Positions 8,059 to 16,591 of a stretch of DNA of 27,781 bases are shown here, one piece after another. This stretch comes from Anaerolineales bacterium. GTDB taxonomy: Bacteria > Chloroflexota > Anaerolineae > Anaerolineales > Villigracilaceae. Each line of letters opens with the position of its first letter. Positions within the stretch are counted from its first letter, which is position 1. The notes beneath the pieces are model-generated. The model was not told where the DNA came from and searched no databases. It worked only from the letters and a program-made list of their open reading frames with translations. Location: contig JAEURE010000001.1 of the NCBI GenBank assembly GCA_016789485.1, positions 1 to 27,781 of the forward strand, in the 5' to 3' direction. The position numbers were made by a program, and so were the translations under genes.

Positions 8059-9171
8059 CTAAATCTTATCTAATTTTACTTGAGCCAGAGTAAAAGATTT
8101 CAACGCATCTGAATTGACGGTCACACCCAAACCAATACCGTTCGGACCATCGATGGTGGAGTCAGGGTTCAGGACAAAACGTTCGTTGGTGATATCCTGA
8201 GTGTAATATCTATCAGAAGCGGAAACATCGCCGGGCAAAATAAAATTAGGGAGAGATGCGAGCGCGAGATTGGAAGCGCGCCCAATGCCGGTCTCCAACA
8301 TGCCCCCACACCAGACCGGCATATTGTTTTGCTGGCACAGATCATGCACCATGACGCCTTGACTCAAACCGCCCAACCTGCCCGCCTTGATGTTGATGAT
8401 CTTGCAGGCTTTCATTTCAATGGCATAACGCGCATGGCGCGGTGTAATGATGCTCTCATCCAAACAGATGGGCGTTTCAAATTCAGCCTGGAATTTATGA
8501 TGATCCCAAATATCATCTTCGAACAAAGGCTGTTCGATGAGCAAAAGGTTCAGCTTGTCCAATGGTTTAAGGCCGGGAGCGTCATCCATAGTGAATGCGG
8601 AATTTGCATCCACTTGCAGGCGCAGGTTTGGGAATTCCTTGCGGACAGCAGCAGCGACTTCCACATCCGTGCCAGGTTTGATCTTGAGCTTCGCGCGTCC
8701 ATAACCTTGCTTGACAAAATCCGCTACGGTTTCGACCATCTTCGCGGGAGATGATTGAATCCCGATGGAAACACCGACTTCGACCTTGTCTCGCACACCG
8801 CCGAACAAATCACGCAACGACTTGCCGGCACGCTTGCCCAGCAAATCCCAAATAGCCATTTCAACGCCTGCCTTGGCAAGGTGATGTCCGCGAATGCTGG
8901 TTATTTTTTCCTGAAAATCTGCGGCGTCTTTTACGTCTTTGCCGAGGATCAATGGGGAAACAAAATCCCTGAGAATATGCATGGATGTGCCGGTGGTCTC
9001 ATAGTTGTAACCAGGGTCATAAGTTGCAACGCACTCGCCATATCCAACAAGTCCCTCGGAATGGATTTCAATGATGACACATTGACGGTCTGTCTCGCGG
9101 CCAAAAGAGGTTTCGAACGGGGCAATTAATGGCATGGATATGTGATACAGGGTGATCGATTCTATTTTCAT
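8059..9171 (-). CDS. menC: Enolase-superfamily enzyme, o-succinylbenzoate synthase / N-acylamino acid racemase type
   Basis: Member of the muconate-lactonizing subgroup, closest in pattern to the OSBS/NSAR family: o-succinylbenzoate synthase makes an aromatic menaquinone precursor, and relatives racemise N-succinylamino acids. The 370 aa show the N-terminal capping domain (APFETSFGRE, 17-26), the KLKIKPG lysine motif (161-167), metal ligands D188 (VDAN), E213 (EQPL) and D238 (LDES), base K262 (IKAGRLGG), and the C-terminal CGGMLETGIGRA typical of the NSAR/OSBS group. All catalytic residues are present. No other menaquinone gene is in the window and the neighbours are membrane proteins of unknown role, so OSBS versus racemase cannot be decided here. 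It starts 36 bp after the upstream two-TM protein and is probably co-transcribed. Confidence 0.9.
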   Translation of the reverse strand: MKIESITLYHISMPLIAPFETSFGRETDRQCVIIEIHSEGLVGYGECVATYDPGYNYETTGTSMHILRDFVSPLILGKDVKDAADFQEKITSIRGHHLAKAGVEMAIWDLLGKRAGKSLRDLFGGVRDKVEVGVSIGIQSSPAKMVETVADFVKQGYGRAKLKIKPGTDVEVAAAVRKEFPNLRLQVDANSAFTMDDAPGLKPLDKLNLLLIEQPLFEDDIWDHHKFQAEFETPICLDESIITPRHARYAIEMKACKIINIKAGRLGGLSQGVMVHDLCQQNNMPVWCGGMLETGIGRASNLALASLPNFILPGDVSASDRYYTQDITNERFVLNPDSTIDGPNGIGLGVTVNSDALKSFTLAQVKLDKI

Positions 9172-9207
9172 GTTTTATCCAATACTTCGTATGAAGTTAC
9201 CCCTTCT

Positions 9208-9735
9208 CTATTTTCCCTTTGATACAAATTCAACCGAGAGGATTTGCCTTGTCGTCTTTGTGTAGTACACGGAATATACCTCGCCCTGCATGATATCGAT
9301 CAAGGCCGGATTTGCATTGCCAAATGCCACTCCCCCCACCCGCATTTCGTAGCTTGAGACCGTCGTGCGGCTGGATGAAGGATCGGTGGCTGAACCAGTT
9401 TGCTTTTCAACTTTCACAAACTGGACTTCGCCCTCCGTCTTTTCAACCGAATTATCCACATCGGTTCGAACTCCGCGAAAAGCCCAGCCGGTAACCAATA
9501 ACATAATGACAGTCCCTACCCACAAACCAATACTTGTCATTTCGGAAATAGCACGATACCCCAAAAATAAAGTGACCGCCAGAAATACAAGGAAGAGCCC
9601 CAGCACAAACCGGTGGGCAAATTGGTCAACTTCCTTGAAGCGTTTCACCTGTTTTTCTGAAAGCCTGCCATTTCGATTTGCGTTCAAATCGCTGTCATCG
9701 AAAGCAAAATAGCCTTTTAGTTGATTTTCATTCAT
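9208..9735 (-). CDS. Two-TM membrane protein of unknown function
   Basis: Not recognised. The 175 aa have a polar N-terminus (about 40 residues, with basic SEKQVKRFKE just before the membrane), two hydrophobic helices (about 44-62 and 70-88) joined by a short turn, and a C-terminal soluble part of about 85 residues predicted as beta strands (GEVQFVKVEKQTG, SSYEMRVGGVAFG, EVYSVYYTKTTRQILSVEFV). The C-terminal portion resembles small beta-barrel domains that follow paired TM helices in membrane proteins, a weak impression only. It lies 21 bp after the zinc-ribbon protein and 36 bp before the enolase-superfamily gene, so the three form a likely operon. Confidence 0.75.
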   Translation of the reverse strand: MNENQLKGYFAFDDSDLNANRNGRLSEKQVKRFKEVDQFAHRFVLGLFLVFLAVTLFLGYRAISEMTSIGLWVGTVIMLLVTGWAFRGVRTDVDNSVEKTEGEVQFVKVEKQTGSATDPSSSRTTVSSYEMRVGGVAFGNANPALIDIMQGEVYSVYYTKTTRQILSVEFVSKGK

Positions 9736-9756
9736 AGCAGTCTATACCGCAATTCA

Positions 9757-10278
9757 TTATTCAACTTTGACATCATCCTGGTCTTCATTCATTTTCATAC
9801 TTCGCAGGGCATTATCCATGCTGGTGGATTCCAACCTCATACCGGGTGCAGGTGTTCCACAATACGGGCAAAGATTCCAAGAGAGTTCCATGAACTTTGA
9901 GCAGTTGTGGCACGTTTTCTTTAATTTGGTGTGACAGTTGGGACATATTTGCCAATCTTCCTTTACGCGGCGCTCACAACCCGGGCAAAGCGGAAGGTCT
10001 TCCAGTGCTTGAAGCAGAGCTTCCTCTTCAAGCGTGCGCTGATATTCTTCTTCCAGTGTCCGCGGCGGGCGCAAGATAAGATAGACCAATACGCCAGGCA
10101 GATTCAAGACCGCCACGAGCAAAGCTGCCAACGTCTGCACCAATGGATCTCGAGCGCGGGCACGAATGTCACGATACGTCCACACAACGAGGCTGATCCA
10201 TAAGGCGGCAAGAAAAGCCCCACCGAATGCGGTGAGTACGAGGGTCAGGCTGCTAAGAAAAACGGGGTCAAAAGTCAT
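9757..10278 (-). CDS. Membrane-anchored double zinc-ribbon protein
   Basis: The 173-aa protein has TM1 about 10-33, a basic cytoplasmic loop (TYRDIRARARD), TM2 about 47-69 and then a cytoplasmic tail with a double zinc ribbon (DZR-like): C98-x2-C101, C112-x2-C115, C123-x2-C126 and C137-x2-C140, enough to bind two zinc ions. A Glu-rich helix (74-94) connects membrane and ribbons; the tail ends acidic. Such proteins probably act as adaptors or interaction platforms, and no enzymatic motif is seen. A ribosome site GGAG stands 5 nt before the ATG. The DUF3048 gene ends 51 bp upstream with no visible terminator, so this may be the second gene of a five-gene unit. Confidence 0.85.
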   Translation of the reverse strand: MTFDPVFLSSLTLVLTAFGGAFLAALWISLVVWTYRDIRARARDPLVQTLAALLVAVLNLPGVLVYLILRPPRTLEEEYQRTLEEEALLQALEDLPLCPGCERRVKEDWQICPNCHTKLKKTCHNCSKFMELSWNLCPYCGTPAPGMRLESTSMDNALRSMKMNEDQDDVKVE

Positions 10279-10329
10279 GGATGCTCCGTATAAAACGGGG
10301 ATATATTTATTCTAATCCATTAACAAGTC

Positions 10330-11643
10330 TTAAGGAGTTTGGAACTTAAAGCGCCAGTTCGTGCCGTCCTGCGTATATGTGGAGGTTGTTCCCATAACCT
10401 GATAAAAGGTTCTGCCCGGGCGCATGTAGATCGGGGTTCCATCCAAATTCGTCAATAGGATGGGTTGATCCATTTCAGTACGGTTCCAGTATGCGGGAAT
10501 CGCCAGTCCATCACGGAATACAATTGCCTTTCCAAAATCGATCAGGTCAATATTGTAGACCTCGTCTTCGGCATTATATGGGTTTGCAAATATATGCGGA
10601 ACAAACAGGGTAACCACGTTCGCAGCGGTGACCGGCAGTTCCGTCTGCGCGTCGGTAAGAGGAGCATACGCTTCCACCTTACCCTTGTCCATATCCTGCG
10701 ATTCCTGATAGCGGAAGTAGTTATTTGTGGAAGGGTCATACTCCCAATAATTGTAACTATAAACGGAATAAAAGGAATAAATCCGCGTTGCCTGCAATTG
10801 ACTTTCCGGCAGATCTGTTGAGAAAAAACCGCCGCTGATGGTTTGCGGGGAATTGTCCAATCCTTTTTTTATGGTGCAAGCAGCCCATTTTGTCGTATTG
10901 AAAAATACGTTGTTATAGGAATCGCGTTTGTATGGACCAATAAAATACGGCGGACAGGAACCAATTCCAACAATAATAAGAAAATCGCTGAGGTCCGTGC
11001 TGTGCAGATAGTTTAATTCGCGCGGGTCGGCGCCTTTGAACATAAGAAAGGCGTGATACATGCGGGCAACATGCTCATCCATAAATCTTCCAGAACGTAC
11101 CGGCCCCACCATGGGAGAATCATTGCTATAAAAGACAGCAATGAAACGGGTATCACCCCATTCAATGTAATATTCATAAACAACATCTGCCAGGGTTAAC
11201 CCGGATTGCGGACGGACATAATCCGGGGAATTGCCGATTTTAATGGCAAGCGGTCGGCGCAGCAGAAGAGATGGGTCGGCAACGGGCAATCCTGTCAACG
11301 GGTTGTTGACAATGGAAATTGTCGTGTCAACAGACGGAATGGCATCTACCGGCGTGGGCAGCCCATCTCCGGAAACGTACTTTGTCGGGTAGGGCGTATA
11401 GGTTGGCAAAGGCTGCAGGGTTGCCAAAGAGAGATAGGGGTCCGGAGATGCGGCGGACAAAGGCTGAAAAGGCGTCAGGGTAGGTTGAATGTCTGAGGAA
11501 ACAGAAACAGGTTGCGGGGAAGGGAGAAGCGCTGCGTCTTCTGAAGGGGAAGCAGCAGGGGCGGCACAGGATGCGATCAGGATAATTGTTAAAATCGAGA
11601 GGGCAGTCTTTTGCACAACAAATCTGCGATGGCGATAAATCAT
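10330..11643 (-). CDS. DUF3048-domain lipoprotein (YerB-like)
   Basis: Exported lipoprotein with the DUF3048 N- and C-terminal domains (Bacillus YerB family; molecular role unknown, surface-located). I start it at ATG 11643, giving 437 aa that open with MIYRHRR, a hydrophobic core and lipobox ASC at about residue 27; a longer reading to 11790 adds unlikely sequence crossing the divergent promoter. After a Pro/Ser-rich linker, the family signature NNPLTGLP, RRPLAIKIGN, PQSGLTLADVVYEYYIEWGDTRF and VGPVRSGR occurs at about 112-200, and the C-terminal domain follows (about 300-435, FVPHIFANPYNAED, DGLAIPAYWNR, GRTFYQVMG). No Shine-Dalgarno is visible; a TACAAT -10 lies just upstream, so the mRNA may be leaderless. 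An in-frame GTG at 11616 is a possible alternative start. Confidence 0.88.
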   Translation of the reverse strand: MIYRHRRFVVQKTALSILTIILIASCAAPAASPSEDAALLPSPQPVSVSSDIQPTLTPFQPLSAASPDPYLSLATLQPLPTYTPYPTKYVSGDGLPTPVDAIPSVDTTISIVNNPLTGLPVADPSLLLRRPLAIKIGNSPDYVRPQSGLTLADVVYEYYIEWGDTRFIAVFYSNDSPMVGPVRSGRFMDEHVARMYHAFLMFKGADPRELNYLHSTDLSDFLIIVGIGSCPPYFIGPYKRDSYNNVFFNTTKWAACTIKKGLDNSPQTISGGFFSTDLPESQLQATRIYSFYSVYSYNYWEYDPSTNNYFRYQESQDMDKGKVEAYAPLTDAQTELPVTAANVVTLFVPHIFANPYNAEDEVYNIDLIDFGKAIVFRDGLAIPAYWNRTEMDQPILLTNLDGTPIYMRPGRTFYQVMGTTSTYTQDGTNWRFKFQTP

Positions 11644-11650
11644 GCACGGG

Positions 11651-11656
11651 ATTGTA
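11651..11656 (-). promoter_or_regulatory. Putative -10 box for the DUF3048 lipoprotein gene
   Basis: TACAAT on the minus strand (11656 to 11651) ends 7 nt before the ATG at 11643, so transcription would begin at or next to the start codon. No convincing -35 is seen. It faces the plus-strand promoter 40 bp away across a divergent region. Confidence 0.4.
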
Positions 11657-11696
11657 CCAAAAGCAAACGGGGAAAGTGTCTCAGCAATAAAACTGA

Positions 11697-11702
11697 TACA
11701 AT
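11697..11702 (+). promoter_or_regulatory. Putative -10 box for the NuoL/K/N-like cluster
   Basis: TACAAT at 11697-11702 lies 11 nt before the chosen ATG (11714), giving a leader of only a few nucleotides; there is no Shine-Dalgarno. No clear -35 is present. It is the mirror of the minus-strand TACAAT in the same divergent gap. Confidence 0.4.
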
Positions 11703-11713
11703 TGTGCACTCCC

Positions 11714-13264
11714 ATGTTGATTTTGATCTCCTGCCTTTTACTATTTGTCACAGCGCTGACATTGATCATTTTGCGCGTGCTGCAGCCCACTGCCCGCTAT
11801 ACATGGCTGGTGGCTGCAAGCGGCGGCATTCTATCCTTGTTGAGTGTATTTCTGTGGCTGACGCAAATGCCCTTCGAATTTGTCCTGCCTGCCTGGCAGC
11901 CGGTTTCCTTGTTTGCAACCCCGATCTTATTTCGTGCAGATGAAATTTCCTGGCCTTTCTCAATAAGTATTGCCGCGTTGACTTTGGCTACGGTCTTGAC
12001 GGCTTCTGCGCGCCCGGTCTTTGTTAATGATTTTGCATGGATGGGTGCACTTGCCTTGGGCGGAGTTGGAATTTTGGCGGTAACGGCAGATAATCCGCTC
12101 ACATTATTGCTGGTATGGGCTTTTCTGGATTTGACCGAACTGCTCACGCAATTGCGTTCTGTTGATGGAAAAGCCAACAACGAAAAAGTTGTGATTTCAT
12201 TTTCAACCCGCGCGTTTGGGCTTGCGCTCTTATTGTGGGCAAATATTGTGAGCGCTGGAGAAGGAAGTACAGTCAACTTTCAATCCATGTCGGCAAGTTC
12301 CGGCTTGTTCCTGGTTGCCGCAGCAGGTTTGAGACTGGGAGTGTTCCCCTTGCATCTGCCTTACTCCTCCGAATCGACACTGCGGCGCGGGTTCGGCACG
12401 TCACTCCGTTTGATTTCTGCTGCATCCAGCATGGTGGTATTGGCACACACCCCGGTCGAAAGCTTGAATTCCATTATTACCCCGTTTCTGATAACCCTGG
12501 CATTGATCGCATCCGTTTATGGCGGCTGGATGTGGCTGCGTGCTCCCGATGAGTTGAACGGCCGCCCCTATTGGATCATCAGCCTCGTATCGTTATCCAT
12601 GGTTTCAGCTCTCAGCGGCAACCCAACAGGTGTAATCGCATGGGGCTGCGCATTGATCCTCGTTGGAGGAGCGCTCTTCCTTACTTCAGTACAAATTACC
12701 TGGTTAAATCGTGTCATGCTGATAAGTGTGTGGAGTCTTTCAACATTGCCGTTTTCATTAACGGCAAGTGCGTGGTTGGGCAGGCTGGGAATATTCACTC
12801 CATTTGTCATTGCAACACAAGCATTAACCGTAGCCGGGTTTATCCGCCATGTCGTACGTCCGCCTGAGCGCGAATTGCTCGATACACAACCAGGCTGGGC
12901 ACGTGCTGTGTATCCCACGGGCATTTTTCTTTTGATTATTATGCAGGTGACATTAGGGTTGATCGGCTGGAACGGAGCGCTACAGGTCGGCGCATGGCTG
13001 CAAGCCCTCATCGCTTCTCTCCTGACCTTTGGGCTGGTCTGGGCAACACCACGTTTCCGCATCCTCAACCCGATCCGAGCCCACTGGGTCACTTCCACAG
13101 CATCGCGTTTGAACGGGATCTATCAAGGGTTCTGGACGTTGTACCGTGTACTGGCAAGGCTCAGTCAAGCGATCATCGTCACGCTGGAAGGGGAAGGCGG
13201 CATCATGTGGACATTGCTCTTTCTCGCCCTCTTCGTTTCCATATTAACTCAAGGTTCTCCATAA
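11714..13264 (+). CDS. NuoL/NuoM-like proton-channel family membrane protein
   Basis: Divergent member of the proton-conducting membrane transporter family (NuoL/M/N, MrpA/D, HyfB), the antiporter-like part of complex I and related machines. I start at ATG 11714 (516 aa); an earlier ATG at 11642 adds soluble sequence that runs through the divergent promoters. About 14 hydrophobic segments are visible. Family marks: FRADEISW (73-80, the position of FRVDGLS) and AAGLRLGVFPLHLPYSSE (203-220, the GKSAQFPLHTWLP region). The key TM5 Glu seems replaced in WAFLDLTELL (no WE; D139 and E142 nearby), and the TM7 Lys aligns with R207. Charge-relay chemistry may therefore be altered. It is the first of three tightly packed genes. 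Confidence 0.82.
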   Translation: MLILISCLLLFVTALTLIILRVLQPTARYTWLVAASGGILSLLSVFLWLTQMPFEFVLPAWQPVSLFATPILFRADEISWPFSISIAALTLATVLTASARPVFVNDFAWMGALALGGVGILAVTADNPLTLLLVWAFLDLTELLTQLRSVDGKANNEKVVISFSTRAFGLALLLWANIVSAGEGSTVNFQSMSASSGLFLVAAAGLRLGVFPLHLPYSSESTLRRGFGTSLRLISAASSMVVLAHTPVESLNSIITPFLITLALIASVYGGWMWLRAPDELNGRPYWIISLVSLSMVSALSGNPTGVIAWGCALILVGGALFLTSVQITWLNRVMLISVWSLSTLPFSLTASAWLGRLGIFTPFVIATQALTVAGFIRHVVRPPERELLDTQPGWARAVYPTGIFLLIIMQVTLGLIGWNGALQVGAWLQALIASLLTFGLVWATPRFRILNPIRAHWVTSTASRLNGIYQGFWTLYRVLARLSQAIIVTLEGEGGIMWTLLFLALFVSILTQGSP

Positions 13265-13265
13265 T

Positions 13266-13877
13266 ATGTTGTCCGATACCATTTCCTGGATTGCTGTTGG
13301 GATGATCCTCGCAACATCCACAACCATTCTGATTAATCGCGACTGGCGCATAAGTCTCGGGGCATTGGCTGTTCAGTACGTTTCTGTTTTTTGGCTGGTC
13401 TCACGCCATCTTCCTTTTGTAATGGGCTCGGTCAAACTCATCGCCGGTTGGATGGTCGTAGCCGCACTCGGCATGACCCGCCTTGGATTGACCGATCTTG
13501 ACAATGAAAAAGAAGATACCTTCTGGCCTCGCGGGCAATGGTTCCGATTAATCCTTATCTTTATCGTTGCGCTAGTCACAGCAGGTGCAACCTCACGAAT
13601 CGAAAGCGCCATTCCAGGGCTGGGATTTCCAGTCATTGCAGGCGGTTTATTATTGATTGGTACCGGCGTTGTCCATTTAGGTGTCACTTCAGATCTTTTA
13701 CGCGTAACACTGGGTCTTCTTACCATGCTGGCAGGATTTGAGATCATTTATGCAGCAGTGGAAAGCTCCATCCTCGTTACAGGTTTCCTAGCTCTTACAA
13801 ATTTAGGGCTGGGAATTGTGGGATCCTACCTCCTCGTTGCAGGTTCAACCCCGCTTGAAAGCGAGGAAGAGCTATGA
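13266..13877 (+). CDS. NuoK/MrpC-like small membrane subunit
   Basis: A 203-aa membrane protein with six or so hydrophobic helices. The C-terminal part (about 121-192) has the shape of NuoK/MnhC: a first helix, DLLRVTLGLLTMLAGFEI with a membrane-buried Glu (E159), a second acidic residue E166 and a final helix FLALTNLGLGIVGSYLL. NuoK uses two buried glutamates in the proton path of complex I. The N-terminal ~70 residues (three helices) plus a polar loop (71-95) are extra relative to NuoK, which is about 100 aa. It starts 1 bp after the previous stop and overlaps the next gene by 4 bp (ATGA). The family link is by pattern and position; similarity is weak. Confidence 0.7.
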   Translation: MLSDTISWIAVGMILATSTTILINRDWRISLGALAVQYVSVFWLVSRHLPFVMGSVKLIAGWMVVAALGMTRLGLTDLDNEKEDTFWPRGQWFRLILIFIVALVTAGATSRIESAIPGLGFPVIAGGLLLIGTGVVHLGVTSDLLRVTLGLLTMLAGFEIIYAAVESSILVTGFLALTNLGLGIVGSYLLVAGSTPLESEEEL

Positions 13878-15268
13878 GTGCGCCTCTTCTGTGGATTGTT
13901 GTTCCTTTCCTTGGCGGGGTCTTGATCCTGCTCCTCTTGCGTGAACGTTATTCAGCTTGGGCAGGAGGCGCGTTATCAGCCGTCCTTGCATTGATCGCAT
14001 TGATATTTCCAATAGACACAGCCCTTCTGCTTGGTACGGTCTCACTGAAAATATCCCCATCGATTCAGTTTTTTGGCCGCAGCTTCGAATTCGCCAAGGC
14101 TGATGGTCCTCTGTTAGCGATCATCTATGGGGTGGCTGCATTATGGTTTTTTGGCACGGAAGCGTCCGGTACGGCAAATCGGTTCGTGTCACTTGGCCTT
14201 ATGATCGTATCATTATTAACAGCATCCATCGCCGTTGAGCCGTTTTTGTTTGCCGCACTCCTGCTTGAAATTGCAGCAATGCTTGTGATTCCTCTGCTTG
14301 TGCCGATGTATCAAAAACCCGGCCGAGGCGTCGTGCGCTTTCTCATCTATCAAACGCTTGCCATGCCTTTCATTCTCTTCTCCGGGTGGATGTTGGCCGG
14401 CGTGGAAGCCAGCCCCGGTGATCTAGGCACCACCACACAGGCAGGCACAATGCTTGGGCTGGGATTTGCGTTTCTGCTGGCGGTTTTTCCTCTCTACAAT
14501 TGGATTCCCATGTTGATGGAAGAATCCTCCCCATATGCGACAGGCTTCCTGCTTTGGGCACTACCTACGTTTACAGTCGTTTTCGCGCTCGGCTTTCTGG
14601 ACCGTTATACATGGTTACGCACGACCCCGCAGCTTGCCAGCGCCATTCAATTTGCAGGGATTGTCATGGTCGCAAGCGGCGGCATTTTTGCTTCCCTGCA
14701 GCGTCATATTGGACGAATGCTGGGATACGCAACAATTGCTGAAACAGGGTTATTGATCCTAATCATGGGATTAAGATCATCAGAGATCGTCAACCTTACC
14801 TTTCTTATCCTCATCCCGCGCGGACTGGCTCTGGCAGTTTGGGCGCTGGCGCTATCCATCATCAAACGAAAATCCTACTCCCTGCTTTTCAGTGAAGTAC
14901 AGGGACTTGCCCGCAGTTACCCAATTACGGTTGCCGCGCTTATCCTTGCTCACTTATCCATGGCAGGGTTTCCGCTGCTGGCTGGCTTTCCCGCACGTCT
15001 GGCAATTTGGCAGGAACTGGCGGGGCAATCTTTAAGCACCACTGTATGGGTCTTCGTTGGAATGTTGGGGCTGCTGGTTGCAGCCATTCGCACGCTGGCT
15101 GTCTTTGTCATGGTGGAAGAGCAAAAATGGGGAATAAACGAGTCCTGGGTGCAAATAGCCATGCTTGGGCTGGGAGTGATCGGGCTTTTCATCCTAGGAA
15201 TGTTCCCGCAAATATTACAGCCATTTCTGGCAGACTTGCCTTCCCTCTTCAATCGCCTTGGTCAATGA
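13874..15268 (+). CDS. NuoN/MrpD-like proton-channel family membrane protein
   Basis: Second antiporter-like subunit, 464 aa with about 13-14 helices, resembling NuoN/MrpD. Seen: ASIAVEPFLFAALLLEIAAML with the conserved TM5 Glu (E132), GLGFAFLLAVFPLYNWIPMLMEESSPYATGFL (about 195-226), which matches the FK-x-S-x-x-PFHLWTPD region, and ATIAETGLLILIMG. The TM7 Lys of active subunits aligns with L201, so it appears lost, while Glu is kept; the first subunit shows the opposite pattern. The two could complement each other or work by another route. Start overlaps the previous stop by 4 bp, so the three genes are coupled. No hydrophilic redox or hydrogenase subunit is nearby. Confidence 0.82.
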   Translation: MSAPLLWIVVPFLGGVLILLLLRERYSAWAGGALSAVLALIALIFPIDTALLLGTVSLKISPSIQFFGRSFEFAKADGPLLAIIYGVAALWFFGTEASGTANRFVSLGLMIVSLLTASIAVEPFLFAALLLEIAAMLVIPLLVPMYQKPGRGVVRFLIYQTLAMPFILFSGWMLAGVEASPGDLGTTTQAGTMLGLGFAFLLAVFPLYNWIPMLMEESSPYATGFLLWALPTFTVVFALGFLDRYTWLRTTPQLASAIQFAGIVMVASGGIFASLQRHIGRMLGYATIAETGLLILIMGLRSSEIVNLTFLILIPRGLALAVWALALSIIKRKSYSLLFSEVQGLARSYPITVAALILAHLSMAGFPLLAGFPARLAIWQELAGQSLSTTVWVFVGMLGLLVAAIRTLAVFVMVEEQKWGINESWVQIAMLGLGVIGLFILGMFPQILQPFLADLPSLFNRLGQ

Positions 15269-15281
15269 GCCTCCCTGTGCG

Positions 15282-15290
15282 TGCTATAAT
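15282..15290 (+). promoter_or_regulatory. Extended -10 promoter for the coiled-coil protein gene
   Basis: TGCTATAAT (15282-15290) is a full-consensus extended -10. No good -35 is present at 17 bp, as is common for extended -10 promoters. It begins 14 bp after the NuoN-like gene stop and would give an 86-nt leader containing the ribosome site GGAG placed 6 nt before the ATG at 15384. Confidence 0.65.
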
Positions 15291-15383
15291 TTTATAAAAC
15301 ATCGCCCATGTATCGAACTCAACAATCGCGTTTTAACAGAAGAGATGAGCATTGGAATTTTCTCATAAACAGCGGAGATCACT

Positions 15384-16574
15384 ATGGAATTTGAACAAAT
15401 CGTCAAACGACTCGACTTTCTGGAAAAACAACAGCGTGAAAACAAGGAAACCCTCGGCATATTAAGTGAGCGTTTGACCTCCTTCGAATCCTCGGTTGGT
15501 GTCGTTTCCAAGCAGATCAAATCGATCAGCAAACAGGTAACAGATATAACCCCCGCCACCAAGCGGGTGGAACAGTTCGAAGCCATGCTGACCAAGCAGC
15601 GCAACGAATTGCTCAAACTGATCGAGGAAAAAGAGAAGACGCACACAAAGGCAGAGCGCGATCTGGAAAAAAACTTCCAAACTGAATTTACCGAGGTCAA
15701 CAAAGCTGTTGCCCAATTAAAAACCACCACAGATTTAACCGAGATCAAAAAACAACTCAAGCAGCGGGCGGATGAACTACAACGCCTGGTAAATAACTTC
15801 GCAGACTTAAAAGCGCGCATGGACGAAGTCAAACATACCAACGAAGATGTTCAACATGCCTTGCGGGCTTCTGACGAAGCCCGCAAGAATGACCTGAAAC
15901 GGGTGGCGGATGTTCAAGGCGAGTTAACCTCCCTTCGTAAAAGAATTGACGAGAACCGCGAAAAAACAACCATTACCGCCGACAGCATACGCAACGTTGA
16001 AAACCGTTTCACAGAACTGATCGCATCCGAATTGGAGCGCAAGCAGGCACAAAACGCCTTCATCGAACAACAAGCCGTGGCACAAATTGACCGTGACCGC
16101 GCCTGGAAAGAGTGGAAGGAAAAGTATGAATCCTTCCAAAAAGAAGCCGAGGGTCTTGACGTCCACATCCAAAAATTGGACGAAGCACTTCGCGGCGCAA
16201 AGAAAGCCCAGGATACCTACCTCGAACTCAACACCAAACTGGAACGCCGCATTAACGAAGTAACCGAAATGCAGCGACTGGCTGAAGACCGGTTAAGGCA
16301 GGAATGGATCAGCTTCAAAGCCGATGACCAAAAACGCTGGACAGGGTACAGCCTCTCCGCCGAAGAATCCTTCCGCGACATTCGCAAGGAAGTCCAAAAA
16401 TATGATGACCGCATCACGCCCCTGAACGATATCACCCAGGTCCTGCAAGACCAGATGCACCAAACCACCGACACGACCGAAAAACAATTGCAAGAGTTAA
16501 TGAATGTGGTGCACGAATGGATGACATCCTATCAACGCATCATGGGACACGGCAAGAAGACAACAAAAAAATAA
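15384..16574 (+). CDS. Long coiled-coil protein of unknown function
   Basis: No family recognised. The 396 aa are soluble, highly charged and almost entirely heptad-rich helix, with repeated Leu/Ile at a/d positions from residue 1 (IVKRLDFLEKQQRENKETL) to about 380, and a basic tail HGKKTTKK. There are no TM segments, cysteines, ATP-binding or SMC hinge motifs; few Gly or Pro interrupt it apart from short linkers (for example near DITPA). It could be a filament, scaffold or DNA-associated protein; the Lys-rich C-terminus suggests contact with nucleic acid or membrane lipids, a guess. It has its own extended -10 promoter, a ribosome site (GGAG, 6 nt) and a strong terminator, so it is transcribed alone. 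Confidence 0.85.
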   Translation: MEFEQIVKRLDFLEKQQRENKETLGILSERLTSFESSVGVVSKQIKSISKQVTDITPATKRVEQFEAMLTKQRNELLKLIEEKEKTHTKAERDLEKNFQTEFTEVNKAVAQLKTTTDLTEIKKQLKQRADELQRLVNNFADLKARMDEVKHTNEDVQHALRASDEARKNDLKRVADVQGELTSLRKRIDENREKTTITADSIRNVENRFTELIASELERKQAQNAFIEQQAVAQIDRDRAWKEWKEKYESFQKEAEGLDVHIQKLDEALRGAKKAQDTYLELNTKLERRINEVTEMQRLAEDRLRQEWISFKADDQKRWTGYSLSAEESFRDIRKEVQKYDDRITPLNDITQVLQDQMHQTTDTTEKQLQELMNVVHEWMTSYQRIMGHGKKTTKK

Positions 16575-16591
16575 CGAACACCAGCTTTCTG

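Noticed and set aside
11642..11713. Longer N-terminus for the NuoL-like protein
   Set aside because: The 24 added residues are polar, precede the first TM helix, cover both divergent -10 boxes and have no ribosome site.
11644..11790. Longer N-terminus for the DUF3048 lipoprotein
   Set aside because: It would put 49 residues before the lipoprotein signal peptide and overlap the start of the divergent membrane gene.
12568..13098. Minus-strand open frame opposite the NuoL-like gene
   Set aside because: The plus strand encodes a continuous membrane protein in an operon; the antisense product has no coherent features.
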